Under the pieces are notes generated by a model. The model was not told where the DNA came from. It searched no databases and saw only the letters and a list, made by a program, of their open reading frames with translations. A stretch of DNA of 64,000 nt from Megamerina dolium (Eukaryota > Arthropoda > Insecta > Diptera > Megamerinidae): NCBI GenBank assembly GCA_963854835.1, contig OY978526.1, forward strand, positions 30,741,073 to 30,805,072, written 5' to 3'. Both the position numbers and the translations under genes were made by a program. Each line of letters opens with the position of its first letter. Positions within the stretch are counted from its first letter, which is position 1. Of the stretch, positions 60,728-64,000 are shown piece by piece.

Positions 60728-62300
60728 TTTAAATATACTTATTTGAAATGAAATTTTTGGCTACAGTTCACTCGAATTTCACTGCTATATCTCCAACGAA
60801 AAATATACCGAAATCGCCGATGAGACAAATGACTCCACACAATCTACCGTAGTGTGGCGAAATGCTATTACACCTTTAGTTTTTCCCCCATTTCGCTTCG
60901 GATTAAATCTTCTTTTCCAGGGATGTTATATTCATACTGCAAACATGGGATCTTAATATAAGGTAGAGCCATTAGAGAGAAAGAGATAAGGCAAATAAAA
61001 CAACAACAAACATATGGCCAAAGAATAAGGAGAAGAAGTGGAAAAGAAAACAATACACTAACACTGTTTGAAGCAGTTTATGATATACGGCGCAGCCAAG
61101 AGAATTCTTTTACAATTGCTCTACCTTCATTATGATGTGCTGCTTTTATTATAAAGGTAGAGCAATAAGAAAAAGTTCTCACGAGGTATTTAGTGAATCA
61201 GCAGCCCTATTCCAATTGATTTTTTCGCTTAAGCTCCATCTTCTTCTTAAATGATAAATTTTAACCGAAACGTCACAACATAACACCTTTTTCTTATGAG
61301 TACTTTTTTCCATTCGCTCGATATGACAGAACTAGCGCAACAGCTAGATTTTAATGTACTTTACTGTGTCCATATCAGCATACAGTTCGTAATTATACTT
61401 CATTTCATTTCTGCCGCCTCAAAAGTCTAAAATATCATAATTTACATTTCAACAACTAGAAGCATATTCTTATATGTCGTGGAAATTGTCCAATATTCTG
61501 CACCATAGATAAGGGAAAACATTATGATATGATGATTATGATATGACTTATGTGCTTATAATATTAATATTCAAAGTTATTCTAATTCACAATCAAACAA
61601 TATTTAAAGTCAACTATTATTTTTTACACACAATTTCTGATTTGGTCGTTGAATCTAACAAAATATTAAAATTAAATCTATGCCTCCGTTTATACGCGAA
61701 GACATTTGCATAAAAAATATGTTCAATTATATTTTGTTGTTTCGTTCGCGTTTACACTAACAAATATGTTTCTCGGCAACACGTAAATTCGTTGTATGTT
61801 TTCTTGTTGTTTGGCATTACGAATGAGAAGCATGAAGCGTGTCGCCTGTACGGAAAACAAAAACTCTTCCCCGTGCGTCCCTTGCTCACAAACAAAATGT
61901 TTTTCATGCAAATGTCTTCGCGTCTAAACGGGAACTATATGAGGGAAATGTCGTCAGGTGAAATTAACTTTTCGTCTCAGTTGTACCCAATTTCACATAC
62001 TCTTGGGCGAATAATGCCATATTATAATACCATATAAGCTTTTTGCTGCAACATATTATTTTGCCTCAATTCCACTTTATTTGACGTGATAAAGGTTACT
62101 TTCATTCCTCCGTTTTACTATATTCATTCCTCAACATCTATTGCATTGGTTTGAGAGCAAAATATTGATTGTATGTTAAATTGGATATTGGTTATTTACT
62201 GGGTTAGTGTGTAGTGGGTTGTGTTGTCAAAGCATGTAACGCAACATTGGGTATCAGCGCAATAACGCAACTGTGTACAATGGTACTCACCTCTAATTTA
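60728..62300. other. Divergent promoter region between hemomucin and bigmax
   Basis: About 1.6 kb between the two start codons (60727 minus, 62374 plus). It must hold both promoters. Apart from an old RTE-like tail at 61290-61500 I see no repeats or genes. Confidence 0.55.
61290..61510 (-). mobile_element. Old, degraded RTE-like retrotransposon tail, copy 3
   Basis: Strings such as TTCCATTCGCTCGATATGAC, TTTACTGTGTCCATATCAGC and GTGGAAATTGTCCAATATTC align in order with the young copies at 17560 and 42257 but are interrupted by many substitutions and indels. An ancient insertion of the same family between two genes. Confidence 0.65.
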
Positions 62301-62308
62301 ATCTATTT

Positions 62309-62319
62309 ATATAAAAGGA
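62309..62319 (+). promoter_or_regulatory. Possible TATA box of bigmax
   Basis: TATATAAAAGG lies about 60 bp upstream of the proposed ATG (62374). With a TATA-to-start distance near 30 bp, transcription would begin around 62340. Based on the motif and position only. Confidence 0.35.
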
Positions 62320-62373
62320 ACTAGAAAAATTTTGGTGATAATCTTTCAAAAATATCGAAGCAACAAAGGAAAT

Positions 62374-63441
62374 ATGTCGGAAAATACATCAGGTGAGATA
62401 ATAAAACAAAAATATATTTTGCCATTTTGCATTTGCATTATTGAGTTGCGCTACTCACACTTTTAGGAGCTCGTGACGACAACTGGATCATGGACCATGA
62501 CCAAGAAGTGCACGAAGGCAGTAGCAAACACTACTCTCGTTGTAGCAGTGCAGGCAGTGCACACACTCCTAATTCTTCTGCGCATAATTCAGGCAATTTT
62601 CTTTACCGAATTACATATTAGAAACTACTAAGCTGACACTGCATGAAGCAAAAATCATTACGTAGATTTTCTTTACATGCTCTGCGCACAGACGAGGACG
62701 ATGACAGCGGTGATGGAAATTACACAGGACGTAGCGGCAGCTCGTCAACAATGTCATCGACACTGAGTTACAAAGAACGTCGACGCGAAGCACACACCCA
62801 AGCCGAACAGAAGCGTCGTGATGCTATCAAAAAAGGTTATGATGGATTGCAGGAGCTAGTGCCTACATGTCAGCAAAATGACTCTGCCTCTGGCTACAAG
62901 CTGAGTAAAGCCTTAATTCTACAAAAATCGATTGATTATATTGGTTACCTGAATCAGCAGAAGAAGAAACAAGAAGAGGAAATTGGTGCCTTGCAGAAAG
63001 AGGTTATCGCATTGCGTATCATACAGAATAGCTACGAGCACATGTTACAACATCAGCAAGCAAACCCGGGGCCGGAAGAAGCACGACTCACTGACGAGGC
63101 TAAATTTCAAGTGGTAAGAGAGCTGCAAAAATCTGAATGTAATATGATAATTGTTTGATGGTAATTTTTTTCCCTTTCTCAACTATTCGCTTCGCTGGCA
63201 ATTTTTATTTAAATTAATGCAGTTTCAAGCCATTATGGACGAAATGTTCGATACTTTTCAGCACATACCTATGGATAATTTTAAGCAATTAACGACAGGT
63301 GTGATACCGTGGTTAGAGGAACATTGCAAGCCGCATATACTGCGCAATATATTGGGTCATACTCTACAACAAATGGCCCAAGCACAAGAAAAACAACATC
63401 AAGACCAACAGCAACAAAATAACGGCGCATTTAGTAGTTGA
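62374..63441 (+). CDS. bigmax: bigmax: Mlx-type bHLH leucine-zipper transcription factor
   Basis: DNA-binding partner of Mondo/ChREBP in glucose-responsive transcription. Four exons: 62374-62392, 62467-62592, 62692-63113 and 63223-63441, total 786 nt, 261 aa plus stop TGA. The protein starts MSENTSG; exon 2 has SAGSAHTPNSSAHNS. Exon 3 has an acidic DEDDDSGDG stretch, then the basic region RREAHTQAEQKRRDAIKKGY (E-box-contacting His-Glu-Arg pattern), helix 1 DGLQELVPTC, loop, helix 2 YKLSKALILQKSIDYIGYLN and a zipper. The C-terminus carries the WLEEHCKPHILRNIL dimerisation/cytoplasmic-localisation part typical of Mlx. Intron 2 (62593-62691) appears to use a GC donor (CAG|GCAATT), because no GT fits and the frame is restored exactly. 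The polyA signal is at 63507. Confidence 0.93.
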
Positions 63442-63506
63442 GTGCGTTCAAAATTCGCCCAATTGGTGCCAGCTTGTGCTATGTTGTGTATGCATCGTAA
63501 AAGACA

Positions 63507-63512
63507 AATAAA
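63507..63512 (+). terminator. Polyadenylation signal of bigmax
   Basis: AATAAA 65 bp after the stop codon, followed by a T-rich stretch (AAGTTTTTTATTTC), typical of fly 3' ends. Confidence 0.6.
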
Positions 63513-63529
63513 AAAGTTTTTTATTTCAT

Positions 63530-64000
63530 TGTATATTCATGTTACATCAAAACTGATAAATTTATTACGTCATATCATGTAGTAAATGCATACATATATA
63601 TTTGGTTTCAAATTTAACTTCATTGATTTTGTGGTAATTCTGTTTTTTTTTAGCAAAATGCTTGTGTACATTATAATTTTAATATCTATTTAGATGTAAT
63701 TCTGTTTTATAATAAAATCTGTTAAGTAGCTCTACTAAATAACTATTTGTCTTATAACAATCACTAGATTATATTGAGTAAAATACTTTCAAATATATTA
63801 AGAGGGTCAAGTGACCACAATATATTGCTGCTTTGTGGAAATTTGTGTGTCGAAATACCCCATTAAACACAGCACAGCGTGGCTATTTTAAAAAAATTGG
63901 TACTTGTGTGAAAATCGTAAAATCGACGCGTTTTCCACATAATTTCACTATTTAATTTGCAATTTTTGCAACACTCATGGACCACACATCATATCCAATG
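63530..64000. other. Downstream flank, nothing recognised
   Basis: AT-rich sequence after bigmax. No open frame with known domains, RNA gene or repeat was seen before the window ends. Confidence 0.5.

Overview
The window is nuclear DNA from a higher fly. It is AT-rich, its genes are split by spliceosomal introns, and mariner, Jockey-type, RTE-like and tRNA-SINE copies crowd the introns. The gene set and order (axonemal beta-class dynein heavy chain, then hemomucin, then bigmax) resembles what I remember of Drosophila melanogaster 3R 97F (CG3339, Hmu, bigmax). A tephritid fruit fly or close relative is my best guess, but the sequence does not prove the genus.

Layout. 1-2345 is AT-rich flank with simple repeats. 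2346-49800 (+) is one giant gene, an outer-arm beta-type axonemal dynein heavy chain (DNAH9/11/17 class). I could chain 32 exons in consistent phase from a plausible ATG to a stop, giving about 4863 codons. Large introns (notably 5545-11634, 16275-18932, 19896-23038, 31949-37259, 38680-44474 and 48027-49700) hold most of the mobile DNA. 49801-55740 is repeat-rich: a decayed reverse-transcriptase element, a SINE, a 166-bp tandem array and a mariner. A small chitin-binding-like exon lies at 55743-56020 (+). Hemomucin (strictosidine-synthase-like beta-propeller plus Thr-rich mucin tail, 551 aa, 4 coding exons) occupies 58271-60727 (-). bigmax (Mlx-type bHLH-Zip, 261 aa, 4 exons) occupies 62374-63441 (+), divergent from hemomucin.

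Functionally these are unrelated neighbours: a ciliary or sperm-flagellar motor, a haemocyte/gut surface mucin, and the partner of the Mondo glucose-sensing transcription factor. The most interesting protein-level observation is that both Walker motifs of dynein AAA3 have lost key residues while AAA1, AAA2 and AAA4 keep theirs. The most interesting genome-level observations are datable nested insertions: an RTE tail inside a mariner with a 12-bp target duplication, and a SINE tail inside a Jockey ORF2 with a 12-bp target duplication that was later tandemly duplicated. There is also a TTAA-flanked non-autonomous element and a mariner with a single visible stop codon. I saw no CRISPR array, operon, phage or other unknown multigene system.
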